This document shows positions 28,008 to 36,650 of a DNA stretch of 64,000 nt, one piece after another. The position numbers were made by a program, and so were the translations under genes. This stretch comes from Polaromonas hydrogenivorans. Its GTDB lineage: Bacteria; Pseudomonadota; Gammaproteobacteria; Burkholderiales; Burkholderiaceae_C. The notes beneath the pieces were generated by a model. The model was not told the DNA's origin. It saw only the letters and a program-made list of their open reading frames with translations, and made no database searches. The stretch covers positions 124,001-188,000 of the forward strand of contig NZ_CP157677.1 of NCBI RefSeq assembly GCF_040105105.1, read 5' to 3'. The first letter of the stretch is position 1, and every line of letters begins with the position of its first letter.

Positions 28008-28295
28008 ATGAAGTTTTCTCTTTTCAAGCCGCCGATGGACCGGCACCTGCTCAAATCGCGCGAATACCTGGAGGAGGCCAAAATCAAGCGGGTCGAGCAT
28101 CAGGCCGCAGCCGAGCACCACGGCGCCTTGACGCAGCTGTATGCCGAGCGCATCTGCCGCATCGAGGCTGAAATCAGCCAGACGTTGCAGGAAGGCTTAA
28201 AGAGCAGCCCGCCGCTGCCAGCCGCTGACAGCCAGAGCGTTCCCCCGCAATCCGACTCGGTGCTGGTCTACGCGCCCCGGGCTTTGCAAGCCTGA
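28008..28295 (+). CDS. Small hypothetical protein, helical
   Basis: 95 residues from ATG 28008 behind AAAAGGA. Residues 15-65 are charged and strongly helical, probably a coiled coil (KSREYLEEAKIKRVEHQAAA, YAERICRIEAEISQTLQEG); the tail is Pro/Ser rich. No family recognised. The good ribosome site supports translation. Confidence 0.6.
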   Translation: MKFSLFKPPMDRHLLKSREYLEEAKIKRVEHQAAAEHHGALTQLYAERICRIEAEISQTLQEGLKSSPPLPAADSQSVPPQSDSVLVYAPRALQA

Positions 28296-28379
28296 GTCTG
28301 GCGCCTGCCCTGGCCTTACCGGCCTTATTGACGAATCGTGATGCGGTCAGAAAAAGGTGTTATCTGCCTGTGCCTTGGG

Positions 28380-28691
28380 TCATGCATGTGCCCCTGGAGC
28401 CTGCATGGGCTGGACGGCCAGGCGCATCCCCATCGCTTTCAAAATGGCAGAAAGACTGCTGAGCGCAGGGTTGCCTTCTGGTGACAAGGTGCGGTAAAGC
28501 TGTGTCGGGTTCAGGTGTGCCTGCTCGGCGATGGTTTGCACGCCGCCAAATGCTTTCGTCATTTGTCGCAGTACGGTCAACAACTCGCCCTGATCGCCAT
28601 CCTCAAGAATGCTGCTGAGCAATTGGGCCGCGTAGGCGGGGTCTTCCCGGTACACCTGGGCCATTGCATCGTCGTGTGCTCTATCTTTCAT
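28380..28691 (-). CDS. HigA-like antitoxin (XRE-type HTH)
   Basis: 103 residues from ATG 28691. The C-terminal half is a helix-turn-helix (GGVQTIAEQAHLNPTQLYRTL ... NPALSSLSAILKAMGMRLAV), matching addiction-module antidote proteins. The start overlaps the end of the toxin gene by 11 bp, so toxin and antitoxin are translated together, toxin first, as in higBA-type loci. The HTH probably binds the palindrome at 29022-29037. Confidence 0.88.
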   Translation of the reverse strand: MKDRAHDDAMAQVYREDPAYAAQLLSSILEDGDQGELLTVLRQMTKAFGGVQTIAEQAHLNPTQLYRTLSPEGNPALSSLSAILKAMGMRLAVQPMQAPGAHA

Positions 28692-29013
28692 CGTCCGTTC
28701 TCCTTTGCCAGTCTTGCCAATACTCACAAGCGCGATCTATGTCCGCATCCTGCCCCCGCTTGTCGCCACCGCACAGCAGCAAGACGATCTTCTTGCCTGC
28801 CATGGCGTAATAAACACGATAGCCCGCCCCCACATCAATGCGAAGCTCCCACACGCCATCGCGACAGAACTTATGGTCGCCAAAGTTGCCCTGCTCCACC
28901 CGAATCACCCGCCGATCTATCGCAATTCTGGCGGTGGTATCACGCTGCTTTCGCAGCCAGTCAAGGTAGACATCTTTCTCCTCGCTGGTTAAATAATGGC
29001 GAATTTCATACAT
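28681..29013 (-). CDS. RelE/ParE superfamily toxin (HigB-like, Gp49 type)
   Basis: 110 residues from ATG 29013 (MYEIRHYLTSEEKDVYLDWL). The motifs RIAIDRRVIRVEQGNFGDHK, GVWELRIDVGAGYRVYYAMA and KKIVLLLCGGDKRGQDADI are characteristic of phage-derived Gp49-like/HigB addiction killers. The predicted role is ribosome-dependent mRNA cleavage. Complete here, frameshifted in copy A. Confidence 0.9.
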   Translation of the reverse strand: MYEIRHYLTSEEKDVYLDWLRKQRDTTARIAIDRRVIRVEQGNFGDHKFCRDGVWELRIDVGAGYRVYYAMAGKKIVLLLCGGDKRGQDADIDRACEYWQDWQRRTDDER

Positions 29014-29021
29014 GCCATATT

Positions 29022-29037
29022 TTCGTTTAAAAACGAA
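29022..29037. promoter_or_regulatory. Palindromic operator upstream of the toxin-antitoxin operon
   Basis: TTCGTTT-AA-AAACGAA, a perfect 7-bp inverted repeat 9 bp upstream of the toxin ATG. Such palindromes are the usual autoregulatory sites of antitoxins. Confidence 0.65.
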
Positions 29038-29529
29038 TATTTTTCAAGCTGCTCATGCGACATTTGAACTCAGGTATTTGGGCACGCCCACCTTGCCTAG
29101 CCCGATGGCTTTGCTTTGCGTAGGTAACGGTGGCTGTCAAGGAAGTTGTCGCCTGAAGTGAAGTGAGTCAGGCTGTTTTTTGCTTGGATTCAGGCTCCTT
29201 GGTTTGTTGCTTGGTTTCTGGGTTGAGGTGCACGACATCGACATGCGCCCACTGGCGAGGCTGCCCTGACCAGCGCTGAGGATTTTCCTGGCGGGCCTGT
29301 TCATAGATGAGTATTCCGGACCAACGTGACCGGTGATTCCGGGATCGTGACCGACATTCCGGTGAACGTGACCGGAGGGATTCCGGCAACGTGACCGCTG
29401 ATTCCGACGAACGTGACCGATGTCTTTGGTCACGACAGTCGGCACGGCGGTATACGCCGTCGGCACGGTGTTGCGCATGAACGAAACCCGGCGTGGCGTG
29501 TAGCTTCGATGCTTTTTGCAAAGAGACAC

Positions 29530-31086
29530 ATGCCCGCCTTAAGGATCAATATGCGCAAACTCAAAGACGCCCTGCGTCTGAAATTCGAGGGTGGACAGTC
29601 CCATCAACAAATCGCCGGTGCCCTGGGGCTCTCCAAAGGTGTCGTCACCAAATACGTGGGCCTGGCCGTCGCCGCCGGGCTGGACTGGCCGGCCATTTCA
29701 GCCCTGGACGAAGCCGCGCTGGAGCGACGCCTGCTGGCGTCGTCTCGCGCCAGCCAGACCTATGCGCAAGCCGACTTCGGGCGGCTTCACCAGGAGCTTG
29801 GCCGCAAGGGTGTGACGCTCATGCTGCTGTGGGAGGAATACTGCGCCCAGGTCGGCGACGAGCACCGTGCGGACTGGCCCCTGAAGCCCTGGCGCTACTC
29901 GCAGTTTTGCGAGAACTACCGCCAGTTTGCCAAACGGCTCAAACGCTCGATGCGCCAGGTCCACCGCGCCGGTGAGAAACTCTTCATCGACTATGCCGGC
30001 CCGACGCTGGCCCTGAGGGTGCACGGGCAGGAAATTGGCCGCGCCAACCTCTTTGTGGCGGCCATGGGCGTGTCGGGCTACTGCTTTTGCCTGGCTACGC
30101 CCGCGCAGACGGCACGCGACTGGCTGGGCGCCACCGCGCAGGCGTTGACCTTTTATGGCGGCGTGCCCCAGCTCATCATCCCCGACAACCCGCGCGCCCT
30201 GGTGACCAAGGCCGACCGCTACGAGCCGCTGCTGACCGACAGCGTGCAGGACTTTGCCCGTCACTACGGCTGCAGTGTGCTTCCTGCGCGCGCTTATCAC
30301 CCACAGGACAAACCGAAGGTCGAGCTGAGCGTTTTGCTGGTCGAGCGCTGGATCCTGGCACGCCTGCGCAAGCATCAGTTCACCAGCGTGGAGGAGGTCA
30401 ACGACGCCATCACCCCCTTGCTGCACTGGCTCAACCAGCGTGCCTTTCAAAAGTTGCCCGGCAGCCGCGCCAGCGTGTTCGCGCAGATCGACGCACCGGC
30501 CCTGATGGCCCTGCCGCTGCAGCCCTGGGAATGGGCGGTCTTCAAGACGGTGCGCGTGCACATCGACAGCCACGTCGAATTCGAGGGCCACCGCTACAGC
30601 GTGCCCAACGCCCTGGTTGGCCTGGCGCTGGAGTTGCGCGTCACCGCCCATGCGGTAGAAGTCTTGCACCGTGGCAACCGGGTGGCCAGCCACATGCGCT
30701 GCGCCCACAAAGGCAGCTTTACCACCGTGATTGAACACCTGCCCGAGCGCCACCAGCACCAGGCGCAGTGGACGCCCGAGCGGCTCATCGCCTGGGGCGC
30801 GCGTATTGGGGTGGCCTGTGCGGCCACGGTGCAAAAGATGCTGCAGCGCCAACCCCATCCCGAGCACGCCTACCGCGCCTGTTTGGGCCTGCTGTCCCTC
30901 TCCAAACGCTACGGCGACGCCAGGCTGGAGGCGGCCTGCACCTTGGCGTTGAGCTTGGGCACCAGCAAATACACCCACATCCGCGACATCTTGCTCAACC
31001 GGCGCGACCTGCTGCAAGCGAGCACCACGCCAGAGTGGACATCGCCCGCACACGCCCACGTGCGTGGCGCGAACTACTACCAATGA
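29530..31086 (+). CDS. istA: IstA transposase (IS21 family)
   Basis: 518 residues from ATG 29530; ATG 29551 (after AAGGA) is equally possible. The N-terminal HTH (FEGGQSHQQIAGALGLSKGV) is followed by the DDE core: D154 in LFIDYAGP, D219 in LIIPDNPRALV and E265 in KPKVELSV. The C-terminal domain includes FEGHRYSVP, typical of IstA. It carries out strand cleavage and joining at the element ends. Its stop overlaps the istB start. Confidence 0.95.
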   Translation: MPALRINMRKLKDALRLKFEGGQSHQQIAGALGLSKGVVTKYVGLAVAAGLDWPAISALDEAALERRLLASSRASQTYAQADFGRLHQELGRKGVTLMLLWEEYCAQVGDEHRADWPLKPWRYSQFCENYRQFAKRLKRSMRQVHRAGEKLFIDYAGPTLALRVHGQEIGRANLFVAAMGVSGYCFCLATPAQTARDWLGATAQALTFYGGVPQLIIPDNPRALVTKADRYEPLLTDSVQDFARHYGCSVLPARAYHPQDKPKVELSVLLVERWILARLRKHQFTSVEEVNDAITPLLHWLNQRAFQKLPGSRASVFAQIDAPALMALPLQPWEWAVFKTVRVHIDSHVEFEGHRYSVPNALVGLALELRVTAHAVEVLHRGNRVASHMRCAHKGSFTTVIEHLPERHQHQAQWTPERLIAWGARIGVACAATVQKMLQRQPHPEHAYRACLGLLSLSKRYGDARLEAACTLALSLGTSKYTHIRDILLNRRDLLQASTTPEWTSPAHAHVRGANYYQ

Positions 31087-31865
31087 AACCCTTTACAGAG
31101 AATTCCAAAATGATGATGAACACCACCTTGAATCAACTGCGCAGTCTGCGCCTGGAAACCATGGCCCAGGCGCTGGAGCACCAGCTCCAGCAAAGCGGCA
31201 TCGGCGCCATGAGCTTTGAAGAACGGCTGGCCTTGCTGGTCGACCGGGAGGTGCATGGCAGGCAAGACCGGCGCTGTGCGCGATTGCTCAAAACCGCCAA
31301 ACTCAAATACCCGCAAGCGGTCATAGAAGATTTGGACAGCCGCAGCACCCGGGGCATTGAACGCAGCGCGGTGATGAGTCTAGCTTTGGGCGAATGGGTC
31401 AATGCCGGGCACGCCGTGCTGATCACCGGAGCCACCGGCGCGGGCAAGTCCTGGCTGGCGTGCGCGCTGGCCCAGCATGCCTGCCGGCGTGGCCACAGTG
31501 CGCTGTACCTGCGGGTTCCCCGCTTGGGCGAGGAACTGCGCATTCGCCACGCCAACGGCACCTTTACGCGCTGGCTGGACACGCTCAAAAACACGGACGT
31601 CTTGCTGCTCGACGACTGGGGCATGGCCGCCATGGACAGTCAAACCCGGGCCGATCTGCTGGAGATCATTGACGACCGGGCCAGCCAGCGCGCCACCGTC
31701 ATTACCAGCCAGTTGCCCATTGAGCACTGGCACGAGTGGATAGGTGACCAAACTGTGGCCGATGCCATGCTTGATCGGCTCATGCAAAACCATCACCGCT
31801 TCACGCTCACGGGCGAATCGCTGCGTAAAAAAAACCCGCCCGCAAAAGGGATCGCCGACAAGTAG
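31083..31865 (+). CDS. istB: IstB helper ATPase (IS21 family)
   Basis: 260 residues, ATG 31083 overlapping the istA stop (ATGA). An N-terminal helical domain (LNQLRSLRLETMAQALEHQL) precedes the AAA+ core with Walker A GATGAGKSW (about residue 115) and Walker B VLLLDDWG. The C-terminus has DAMLDRLMQNHHRFTL. IstB remodels target DNA for IstA. Confidence 0.95.
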   Translation: MKPFTENSKMMMNTTLNQLRSLRLETMAQALEHQLQQSGIGAMSFEERLALLVDREVHGRQDRRCARLLKTAKLKYPQAVIEDLDSRSTRGIERSAVMSLALGEWVNAGHAVLITGATGAGKSWLACALAQHACRRGHSALYLRVPRLGEELRIRHANGTFTRWLDTLKNTDVLLLDDWGMAAMDSQTRADLLEIIDDRASQRATVITSQLPIEHWHEWIGDQTVADAMLDRLMQNHHRFTLTGESLRKKNPPAKGIADK

Positions 31866-32060
31866 GCCCCCACGGCCAGGGGGCCTCCGGCGGCCTGGCA
31901 GGGGCCTATTCGTTCAAAAAATTCAATTCCACAGAAGGGCAAAACAGCCGGGAAAGCGGGCCGGCATAAAATCAAAACGCGCAACACCGACCCCCGGTCA
32001 CGTTCGCCGGAATGCCGGTCACGTTGCCGGAATCAGCGGTCACGTTCACCGGAATACGCA

Positions 32061-33003
32061 CATAGACGAGCGCGCGCTGCTCAAGCAGTGCCCGGTCCAG
32101 GCCGGCATGGCGCTGCGCCGGTGTCACGAAGCCAATGGCGCTGTGGCGATGCTCGTGGTTGTACCAATGGGCCAGCTCGGTGACCCAGCGCCTTGCGGCC
32201 AGCAGGTTCTCGAACGGCTTGACAGGCAGTTCGGGGCGGTACTTCAGCGTTCTGAACGCTGATTCGACGTACGGATTGTCATTGCTCACGGACGGACGGC
32301 TGCGCGTGTGCGCCACGCCCAGGCGCTGCATGGCCGCCAGCATGGTCTCGCCCTTCATGGGCGAGCCGTTGTCCGAATGCACCGTCAGCTGGCCCGGGCG
32401 AATGCCCTGGCTCTCACAGATGTCACGCAGCAACTGGCTGGCCAGCTCGGCGCTCTCGCAGTCAAACACCTGCCAGCCCACGATCTTGCGGCTGAACAAA
32501 TCCTCGAACAGGTACAGGTAAAAGTGCTGGCCGCGCACCTGAGTGGGCAGATACGTGATATCCCAGCAGAACACCTGATCGGCTCCGGTGGCGGCAAGGG
32601 CGCGCGGCCGGCTTCGCTTTTGCGCTGCGCGCTCCGAGCGTCGATGGCCCAGTTGGCCCTGCTGTCGAAGTATTCGGTACATCGTGGACTCCGAGGCCAC
32701 ATAGACGCCGCGGTCGGCCAGGCGAGGCACGACTTGGCTCGGCGGCAAGTCCTTGAACGCTTCGCTGTTGAGCGTGGCCATCACCGCCTGGCGCTCGTCC
32801 TCGCGCAGCTTGTTGGGCGGGCACACATAGCGCCGCTTGCCCGAAGGACGCTGGTCGCCCTCGGCCGCCTGCGTGCGCTGCCAGCGCTGCACGCTACGGC
32901 AGGACAGCCCGATTTGATGGCAAGCCGGCTTCAAGCGCGCCCCGTCGGCGCAGGCCTTGCCGATCAGGCCGAGCAACTTTTGGCGCTGCTGGACGGACGT
33001 CAT
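32061..33003 (-). pseudogene. IS3 orfB transposase split by IS21 (copy 3)
   Basis: Identical to the 7259-8201 fragment: OrfB residues 1 to about 314 with the full DDE triad; the last 44 codons lie at 29168-29307 beyond the IS21. Translation runs through IS21 end repeats (reading IPVNVTADSGN). Confidence 0.9.
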
Positions 33004-33515
33004 TTGTCCGCGCCCTCCAGCAGCGCCTGGAAGTTTTTTTGCAACACCAGCAAGGCGGCTACCTCGGCCAGCGCTTTTTCCTTGCGCCGCAATTCACGCT
33101 GGAGCTGCTCGTGCTGACGCTGGAGTTCTCGAAAGGCACCCGTTGCCTCGCGCGAGGCGGGCGCGACCGGGGTGCAAAACTCTTCGCGCCACTGCACCAA
33201 CTGGTGCTCGAACACACCACGCTCGCGGCACCACGCCGCCAGTGCCGGGCCATTGAATGCGTAGCTTTCCTGCAGAGCCCTCAGGCGCTGCGATGGCGAC
33301 CAAGATGCAGCCGGGCCGTCCAGCGCAGGGCTTGTCTCCCCGAGTGCCTGTTCGCCGGCCTTGGCCGAGTCCAGCACCCATCGCTTGAGGGTGCCGGCAG
33401 ACATGTTCAGCTCGCTGGCAAGGCTCAGAATTGAACGCGCGCCGCGATGGCGGGCTTTGAGCAGTGCCTGCTCCTTGAATTCGGTGGAGTGATGGGAATG
33501 AGGTTTTCTGTGCAT
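33000..33515 (-). CDS. IS3 OrfA (copy 3)
   Basis: 171 residues, same as at 8198-8713: HTH near the N-terminus and a coiled coil near the C-terminus. It overlaps orfB by ATGA and keeps the slippery site. Confidence 0.92.
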   Translation of the reverse strand: MHRKPHSHHSTEFKEQALLKARHRGARSILSLASELNMSAGTLKRWVLDSAKAGEQALGETSPALDGPAASWSPSQRLRALQESYAFNGPALAAWCRERGVFEHQLVQWREEFCTPVAPASREATGAFRELQRQHEQLQRELRRKEKALAEVAALLVLQKNFQALLEGADK

Positions 33516-33586
33516 GAAATGTCGCTTGCGCTGCGGATAACCCGCGGAAAATCGGAGGCGACAACTAGTCTGACACAGGGGGGTAA

Positions 33587-33660
33587 TCGGCCAGGGTTGC
33601 GCACTCGGCAGCGCGCAGGCGCGCATCCGTTTCCCAAGGGCAGGAAGAGCTTTCGACTTG
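33587..33660 (-). pseudogene. Nuclease remnant at the IS3 insertion point
   Basis: Minus-strand codons read TDARLRAAECATLADY right up to the IS3 junction. The intact nuclease at 56019 has ADARLRAAERATLEDY just before its DRGH active site. Beyond the IS3, near 29060-29095, the minus strand reads GKVGVPKYL, matching QVRVPKYLF of the same nuclease. So the IS3 appears to sit in a nuclease gene that also suffered deletions. Confidence 0.55.
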
Positions 33661-33742
33661 AACAAAAGGGCTGCCAAAACAGCCCCTTCGTTCAATCCCC
33701 AAGGGCAGGTAGCAGGAAGAATCAGGTGCATCAAAACCAACT

Positions 33743-34138
33743 TTGGAGCACCTTGTGACCACCTTCGCAATTTGCATCAAGCCCAGTGTGCAAAGAGAAA
33801 TCGCTGCTGCCGACGCAGCAGAAGCCAGCGGGCACTTTTCCACCTCCTTCGAGCACCTTGAGCGAGCACATGTGCTCGGGCAAGCGGCAACCGCCGAGCA
33901 TGTCCGTGTGCACTGGCGCATGCTCCGGTTTGCGCTGCGCAACAGCCTGCACGGCGAGGCCTTCGGTCAACTCTGGCGGCTAGCAGCGGCGTGCATCTTC
34001 ACGGCCCCTGGGCTCGTGCCCGAAGGCAACACCGGCGGCGCTGACGTCAGTGGCTTTCGGCGCATGCCTATTGCGAAGGATCTGCAACAAGCGCTCGATG
34101 CTGCCCGGACTCCAAACACACCGGCACCCAAGAAAATC
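33743..34138 (+). CDS. DUF3703 family protein, fused in frame to the next gene
   Basis: About 132 residues from ATG 33743. Diagnostic DUF3703 sequence: HFSTSFEHLERAHVLGQAAT, AEHVRVHWRMLRFALRN, GQLWRLAAAC, LVPEGNTGGADVSGFRRMPI. No stop codon separates it from the lipoprotein: the frame runs through KKIM directly into the lipoprotein start at 34139, so one 282-residue product is possible. A natural DUF3703 stop has probably been lost, or the lipoprotein starts internally. Function of the family unknown. Confidence 0.75.
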
Positions 34139-34591
34139 ATGCTTCGCAAGCTCGCCGCATCGGCAGCCCTGGCTGCGCTTGCCACCATCATGGCCGGTTG
34201 TGTCACGCAGCCGACGGACCTGGACCTTTCACTGGATAAGAATTCGGCGTCAAGCGTTTACCATGTCGCGCTGGTGCCCCCTGCTCAGGCGCCCGCCATC
34301 AACCAGATGCACAGTTGGAAGGTGAAACTGACCACGCCCCAGGGCACGCCGGTGCATGGCGCCAAGTTCGTGGTCGATGGCGGTATGCCCCAGCACGGTC
34401 ACGGGTTGCCTACTCAACCTCGCGTGACGCGCGAGTTCGAAGACGGCACTTACGCGCTCGACGGGATGAAGTTCAGCATGACGGGCTGGTGGGAGGTGAA
34501 GTTAACCATCCAGGGCCAGCAGGGCGTGGACAAGGTCACCTTCAACTGGGTGATTAACAACCCGGCCGTGCAGACAGTGAGCGGTCCATGA
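34139..34591 (+). CDS. FixH/YtkA-like lipoprotein
   Basis: 150 residues from ATG 34139. Lipoprotein signal with lipobox IMAGC (Cys near residue 20), so probably anchored in the periplasm. The rest is a single beta-rich domain (MHSWKVKLTTPQGTPVHGAK, VDGGMPQHGHGLPTQPRVT, FSMTGWWEVKLTI) resembling FixH/YtkA domains; the GMPQHGHG histidines and methionine suggest copper binding. Its stop overlaps the peroxidase ATG (ATGA). Such a lipoprotein next to a di-heme peroxidase suggests a shared periplasmic metal-redox task (inferred). Confidence 0.8.
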   Translation: MLRKLAASAALAALATIMAGCVTQPTDLDLSLDKNSASSVYHVALVPPAQAPAINQMHSWKVKLTTPQGTPVHGAKFVVDGGMPQHGHGLPTQPRVTREFEDGTYALDGMKFSMTGWWEVKLTIQGQQGVDKVTFNWVINNPAVQTVSGP

Positions 34592-35234
34592 ACAAGCGCG
34601 TCATCGGGTTTGCCGCGGCTGCTGCGGCTCTTGCCGTCTCCGCCTGGGCCGCAGAAGACTGGAAGCAGGCACAGTTGCAGGACAGATGGTCTGCACAGGA
34701 AGTCGCCACCATCGCCTCGATGCGCCTGAAAGAGGCTGGCCAGCGGCCCGCTGACGCTTCGAACGCCTACGAGCAGCGCACCGAGGCGGCCGTGTTTGGG
34801 CGTGCACTGTTCAATGACACCCGGCTCAGCAAGAACGGCCAGGTCGCCTGTGTCAGCTGTCACGCGGCCAACAACCAGTTCGAAGATGGGCGCCAGTTCG
34901 GCAAGGGAATCGCAACCGGCAAGCGCCGGACGATGCCAGTCATGGGCGCTGCGCACGCTCCCTTCCTTTTTTGGGACGGGCGCAAGGACAGCGCCTGGTC
35001 GCAGGCCCTCGGACCTCTCGAAGACGCGGCAGAGCACGGCGGCAACCGTGTCCGTTTGGTCCAGCTTGTGCTGGCGCAGTACAAGGACCAGTATGGCAAG
35101 GTGTTCGGCGCAGTACCTGAATTAGGCCAATTGCCGCACGACGCGTCTCCAAACGGAACGCAGGCCGAACGCGCTGCCTGGGCCGCGCTTGCGCCGGCCA
35201 CCCGTGACAGCGTCAACCGGGTCTTTGCGAACAC
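34588..35234 (+). pseudogene. MauG/cytochrome c peroxidase-like protein, N-terminal part
   Basis: 214 residues from ATG 34588 with a Sec signal (GFAAAAAALAVSAWA) and the first heme site CVSCH (residues ~88-92). The segment FGRALFNDTRLSKNGQVACV and ATGKRRTMPVMGAAHAPFLF is typical of MauG/CCP di-heme proteins. After NRVFANT the gene is cut by the IS3 array; the second heme motif is missing and the C-terminal part resumes at 39624. So the enzyme is inactivated by insertion plus deletion. Confidence 0.88.
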
Positions 35235-35300
35235 CCCCTGTGTCAGACTAGTTGTCGCCTCCGATTTTCCGCGGGTTATCCGCAGCGCAAGCGCCATTTC

Positions 35301-35822
35301 ATGCACAGAAAACCTCATTCCCATCACTCCACCGAATTCGAATTCAAGGAGCAGGCACTGCTCAAAGCCCGCCATCGCGGCGCGCGTTCAATTCTGAGCC
35401 TTGCCAGCGAGCTGAACATGTCTGCCGGCACCCTCAAGCGATGGGTGCTGGACTCGGCCAAGGCCGGCGAACAGGCACTCGGGGAGACAAGCCCTGCGCT
35501 GGACGGCCCGGCTGCATCTTGGTCGCCATCGCAGCGCCTGAGGGCTCTGCAGGAAAGCTACGCATTCAATGGCCCGGCACTGGCGGCGTGGTGCCGCGAG
35601 CGTGGTGTGTTCGAGCACCAGTTGGTGCAGTGGCGCGAAGAGTTTTGCACCCCGGTCGCGCCCGCCTCGCGCGAGGCAACGGGTGCCTTTCGAGAACTCC
35701 AGCGTCAGCACGAGCAGCTCCAGCGTGAATTGCGGCGCAAGGAAAAAGCGCTGGCCGAGGTAGCCGCCTTGCTGGTGTTGCAAAAAAACTTCCAGGCGCT
35801 GCTGGAGGGCGCGGACAAATGA
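35301..35822 (+). CDS. IS3 OrfA (copy 4, two-residue insertion)
   Basis: 173 residues: same as the other OrfA copies but with an extra Glu-Phe (STEFEFKEQ) from a 6-bp tandem duplication of GAATTC. The insertion lies just before the HTH, so it may be tolerated. Confidence 0.9.
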   Translation: MHRKPHSHHSTEFEFKEQALLKARHRGARSILSLASELNMSAGTLKRWVLDSAKAGEQALGETSPALDGPAASWSPSQRLRALQESYAFNGPALAAWCRERGVFEHQLVQWREEFCTPVAPASREATGAFRELQRQHEQLQRELRRKEKALAEVAALLVLQKNFQALLEGADK

Positions 35823-36601
35823 CGTCCGTCCAGCAGCGCCAAAAGTTGCTCGGCCTGATCGGCAAGGCCTGCGCCGACGGGGCGCGCTTGAAGCCGGCTT
35901 GCCATCAAATCGGGCTGTCCTGCCGTAGCGTGCAGCGCTGGCAGCGCACGCAGGCGGCCGAGGGCGACCAGCGTCCTTCGGGCAAGCGGCGCTATGTGTG
36001 CCCGCCCAACAAGCTGCGCGAGGACGAGCGCCAGGCGGTGATGGCCACGCTCAACAGCGAAGCGTTCAAGGACTTGCCGCCGAGCCAAGTCGTGCCTCGC
36101 CTGGCCGACCGCGGCGTCTATGTGGCCTCGGAGTCCACGATGTACCGAATACTTCGACAGCAGGGCCAACTGGGCCATCGACGCTCGGAGCGCGCAGCGC
36201 AAAAGCGAAGCCGGCCGCGCGCCCTTGCCGCCACCGGAGCCGATCAGGTGTTCTGCTGGGATATCACGTATCTGCCCACTCAGGTGCGCGGCCAGCACTT
36301 TTACCTGTACCTGTTCGAGGATTTGTTCAGCCGCAAGATCGTGGGCTGGCAGGTGTTTGACTGCGAGAGCGCCGAGCTGGCCAGCCAGTTGCTGCGTGAC
36401 ATCTGTGAGAGCCAGGGCATTCGCCCGGGCCAGCTGACGGTGCATTCGGACAACGGCTCGCCCATGAAGGGCGAGACCATGCTGGCGGCCATGCAGCGCC
36501 TGGGCGTGGCGCACACGCGCAGCCGTCCGTCCGTGAGCAATGACAATCCGTACGTCGAATCAGCGTTCAGAACGCTGAAGTACCCCCCTGTGTCAGACTA
36601 G
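35819..36601 (+). pseudogene. IS3 orfB truncated (copy 4)
   Basis: OrfB residues 1-255, with D148, D211 and E247 retained, then five foreign residues (PPVSD) read from the next IS left end. It lacks the C-terminal ~100 residues. Confidence 0.9.
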
Positions 36602-36650
36602 TTGTCGCCTCCGATTTTCCGCGGGTTATCCGCAGCGCAAGCGCCATTTC

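Larger units (their letters stand above)
29308..32060 (+). mobile_element. IS21-family element (copy B, intact)
   Basis: 2753 bp with TGAGTATTCCGG / TGCGTATTCCGG ends and target duplication CATAGA (29302-29307, 32061-32066). The left end has five and the right end three copies of a ~20-bp ATTCCGG...CGTGACCG repeat, the multiple transposase-binding sites typical of IS21. Contains intact istA and istB. Confidence 0.95.
24807..33581. repeat. 8.8-kb direct repeat, copy B (intact)
   Basis: Second copy of the repeat described at 1-8779. Here the LprI-like, toxin, antitoxin, istA and istB genes are all open. It begins inside the oxidoreductase gene as far as the window can show and ends at the IS3 terminus 33581. 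Confidence 0.95.
29128..33581 (-). mobile_element. IS3-family element, copy 3, interrupted by IS21, with target duplication
   Basis: 1695 bp of IS3 (29128-29307 plus 32061-33581, less the 6-bp IS21 duplication), flanked by GGTAA at 29123-29127 and 33582-33586. The 5-bp duplication fixes the true ends: right end CGGTGGCTGTCAAGG, left end CCCCTGTGTCAGACT, sharing AGTTGTCGCCT further in. It inserted into a decayed nuclease gene on the minus strand (motifs at 33587-33640 and near 29060-29095). Confidence 0.95.

Noticed and set aside
29698..31083. A 461-codon frame opposite istA
   Set aside because: Shadow of the transposase; no recognisable domain.
35705..36514. A 269-residue open frame on the strand opposite IS3 orfB (also opposite the other copies)
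   Set aside because: It is the antisense of a clear DDE transposase, recurs only because the IS recurs, and has no family features.
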